Translations under genes and position numbers: made by a program
Assembly: GCA_036937835.1 (NCBI GenBank)
Contig: CM072868.1
Span: 6,262,001-6,326,000, forward strand
DNA length: 64,000 nucleotides
Direction of reading: 5' to 3'
Source: Pampus argenteus
Taxonomy: Eukaryota; Chordata; Actinopteri; Scombriformes; Stromateidae
Shown: in pieces, positions 61,017-64,000 of the stretch
Layout: the number at the start of each line of letters is the position of its first letter
Position numbering within the stretch: the first letter of the stretch is position 1
The notes under the pieces: generated by a model
The model's input: only the letters and a program-made list of their open reading frames with translations
What the model was told of the DNA's origin: nothing
The model's database searches: none

Positions 61017-62843
61017 TGTCGCCGTCATGCAATTTATGAGCAGTGAAGAGGTAAGTAGGCAGGTTGAAGGCCTCTTCAGCACTGTTGTTCATATGGAAAT
61101 GAGAAGTAATGAAGTCAACACTGTCAACTTCGTATCTCTCGGTATTGTCATAGTGATAAAGGGCACTAGAGGTAATTAATTTCAGTCAAAGTACTGAACA
61201 CAGAATGGCAGAGAAAATTATGTCATTGACACCGAAGAGGCTGTATTGTGCCAGTTTTATGTCCTTACAAATCTGTCACCGCGCTCGTGAGATCTCACAA
61301 CAAAAGTCTTCAGCCATTAATAACTGTCCGTACTGTCCATTTTCACATTAATTTATGTAAATCAACAGAAATATTAGGGTATCACAGCCGTGCCAAATCT
61401 CTGGAGCCAGATGCAAAAATAATTCAAAAAGCCAATGAAAGTCTGTATGTACACAAAAGCAGGATTATGCATAAACACTCTATGTACCAAATGTGTAATC
61501 TCCTGCATGCACATTGTTATACATCTCATTAGTATATAGATGTCACTCATCATACATCTCACGCCCACTCCCACAGTTAGCCTTAGATGGATGTTGACAC
61601 TTCAACATGTTTGGACATAAAGCAGCAATGTCCTCTAACACCACCGCCAACACACCTTTGTGTTGTTACACACATGCTATTATGCATCAGCATGTTATGA
61701 GACACAATAGCCGATCGATTGGTGATACATGAGTAGGTCAAATTTATGATCTGATGAGTGTTATTAATTATATTACCTCATTTCATTACCACATCTCAAT
61801 AGCCTGACAATATCTAATGTCTAATATGTCTACATCTACATTAACAGAGTTATCATTATCAACACTCTCTCTGTACAGTTTCTGAAGAGACATGTTCATA
61901 GTGTGATTTAAATGTACAGTAAGTGATGGATATGAAGTGTCAGCAGTCCGAGTTAGTCAGTGGGTGATCTGTGGTAATTAGCCTTTTTAGCACATAATAA
62001 TAATAATAATAAAGTTAATACCTTTAAGAGATTCACCAAGTGGGAATTTTTGTACTAAAAACACAGTAATTATGCTTTCTAAATACTTACAATAAATCTG
62101 ATAAATATCTAAAGACAGTTCTTGAGAAATCAGGAAATCTTATTATTTAAAAGAGGTTCCTAAACATGGATACATTTAATGTTACCATCTCCTTAAATAT
62201 TTAAATGCTTATATCTGTGTCTGTGCATAACCTAGTTGATCTAAGTGCTTGTAGACTTAATAAAAAAAAAAAAAAAAAAAGAAGTCAATAAACTTGCCAT
62301 CAAATCTATTCGGGCATAAAAAACTACTACATAAAAAAAATAACTTATGTTATACCAATAAAATAGGCATGAAGGATATATCAATTTATCGATTTGAATA
62401 TTTGTTTTCTGCAGCTCTTGGGGGCCACTGTAACCTTCAAGCAACATCTCATGCAGTCAACTCCACCGAGCTGATGAAAGTGAATGCTGAGTACACAGCT
62501 GCACGTGTGCACCAAAAGCCTAAAGGTGTGACAGACACAGGCAATAAAACCCAAACAAAGAACGGCAAGACGGTAGAGGCTGCTCTGTTCTCCCTTCACC
62601 TTCATGTCACAGACGTGACATTAATATGAGACGGAGGGAACAAGTTGAGAGAAAAACGCAGAGAGAGAGAGTGGGGGGAGGTGCACCATATGGATTCATG
62701 AAGAGGAAGAAAAAGAGCAGAAAAGCTGACACTTGACATAAGTCACCTGGATGTTCTGGGGTTCGACTATCATCATCGCCACCATTATGCTGTCTAAATG
62801 AACAAATGCTGAATGTAGTGTGTACACATGTGAGTGAATATAC

Positions 62844-62873
62844 ATATATATATGTGTGTGTGTGTGTGTGTGT
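62844..62873. repeat. (AT)n(GT)n compound microsatellite
   Basis: A few AT units pass into about ten GT units. Confidence 0.93.
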
Positions 62874-64000
62874 ACATGTCTGAGTACAGATCATTTTCTT
62901 AATTTGTTGTGGCCCAGCGGCGTGCGTTTAAGCCTCCATACTTGGCCTTGTCATAGGTCTCCTCATCGAGACGATCACATGACAGAGGCCAACGTCCTCT
63001 CAGCATCCTTGAGCGACTGCGATGGGCACCGAGCCAGTGACTGATCACCTGCTTCTTCCCTCTCGTCAGCACTTTCCCTCATCAAGCTCGTCATCGATGC
63101 TCCGCGGTAATAAAACCAATGTCATCCCGCTCCTTGTGAAGTTCACGCAGAGAGATAAGGGCGGAAAATATGCCACTGGCTTTTTTTTTCTTTTTGTTCC
63201 AAATGAATTTCCCACTGTCTTTGTGTACACCATTTCCTGGGTGGTATTTAGCACCTGGCAGTGTGCTAATCTCATGTTTTCCTCGCCTGATTTCAGCCTT
63301 CATTAGGAAACATTTGCTACTTCAAAGTCATTTTCCATTTGACTTTTATAATGAAGTGTGTGTGTGTATGTGTGTGTGTGTGTATATGTGCGTTTTGAAA
63401 TGGAAATAATTGATCAGGTGAGGTTGTTGGGGAGCAACAGGAGCACCTCTTTCGTTAATTAAAGCTACATGTGGCTGCCGTAAACATTAGGGAAATGGGG
63501 CTGTATATCAGGCTTATTACCTGGACATGATCATCAGTGCAGGGACCTTGTCCAGGGAAATCTCTTATAGCCCATCAACCCATCTCCCTCATGTCACCCA
63601 GGAGAGGAAAGTATGAGTTTAGGCAGAGATGGTAGTCATACAGAGGGGCAAACATTGAGGGAAAAGGAATAAAAGTTTTGGCAGTGACTGGCTATAAATC
63701 AAGTCAATTTTTTTGTTATCTTTCCACTTACTTACTACTATATCAAAACAGAAAATTTCCTTACGCCTAGACAGTGGTACTATCTTCTAATGTCCCCTAA
63801 CATTTTTTTTATCAAAATCATTATATTTGCAGTAGACAGCAGTATGTTGGAACTGGGCTAAGAGTGCCTGTAGAGATTATGATGGTGCAGGTGGAGAAAC
63901 AACATTAAGAAGAGATAAGGAGAACTCATAAAATAGCAGCGTTTCATTTCCTAAAAACACAATAGATGCCAGGGCTGCTAGACAGAGTCTATACTATCAG

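Larger units (their letters stand above)
47841..64000. other. noncoding stretch with many microsatellites
   Basis: No gene is well supported in these 16 kb. Besides the listed repeats there is a poly(A) run at 62262-62280, an (AAT)n run near 62000, a CT-rich run near 55349-55366 and a (TG)n-like run near 63356-63384. T-rich or A-rich stretches lie near 50624-50642 and 59478-59489. A weak exon candidate lies at 56521-56599. Confidence 0.55.

Noticed and set aside
1..64000. CRISPR arrays, tRNA or rRNA genes, and bacterial-type defence systems
   Set aside because: No regularly spaced direct repeats, no cloverleaf-type segments that I could recognise, and no clustered prokaryotic-style genes; the DNA is vertebrate in character.

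Overview
The window looks like nuclear DNA from a teleost fish, most likely a percomorph. It is AT-rich and crowded with (CA)n, (GA)n, (AT)n and homopolymer runs. It carries one nearly intact CR1/L2-type LINE with a (TTTGA)n tail, several decayed LINE and Tc1-like fragments, and two short interspersed repeats of types I recall as common in percomorph genomes. There are no bacterial-style operons, ribosome binding sites or densely packed ORFs. Most long ORFs are chance reading frames. I could run no database search, so repeat and clade names rest on visible motifs and memory.

Layout. 1-6.9 kb: noncoding. 6.92-9.86 kb: a 5'-truncated LINE on the minus strand with an intact reverse transcriptase frame. 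9.9-16.6 kb: noncoding, with a CpG-richer, promoter-like block at about 14.06-14.58 kb. 16.71-16.98 kb: a minus-strand ORF for an 89-residue secreted-type peptide. 18.73 kb: a LINE tail fragment. 25.86-25.95 kb and 42.74-42.86 kb: two minus-strand candidate coding exons whose splice phases match; the second starts with a signal peptide. 32.2-32.8 kb: a Tc1/mariner relic. 40.66-41.0 kb: a LINE relic with an in-frame internal deletion. 46.15-46.5 kb: the 3' part of another CR1/L2-type LINE. 47.3-47.84 kb: two adjacent interspersed repeats, one with terminal inverted repeats. 47.84-64 kb: noncoding with many microsatellites and one weak exon candidate at 56.5 kb.

The simplest reading is that much of the window lies in the large 5' introns of a minus-strand gene for a secreted or membrane protein. 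Its first coding exon would be at 42.8 kb and its second at 25.9 kb, with later exons outside the window or unrecognised. I do not recognise that protein. The small secreted-peptide ORF at 16.7 kb may be a separate gene. Nothing here shows a clearly new system; the two unrecognised secreted-type reading frames are the most worthwhile leads.
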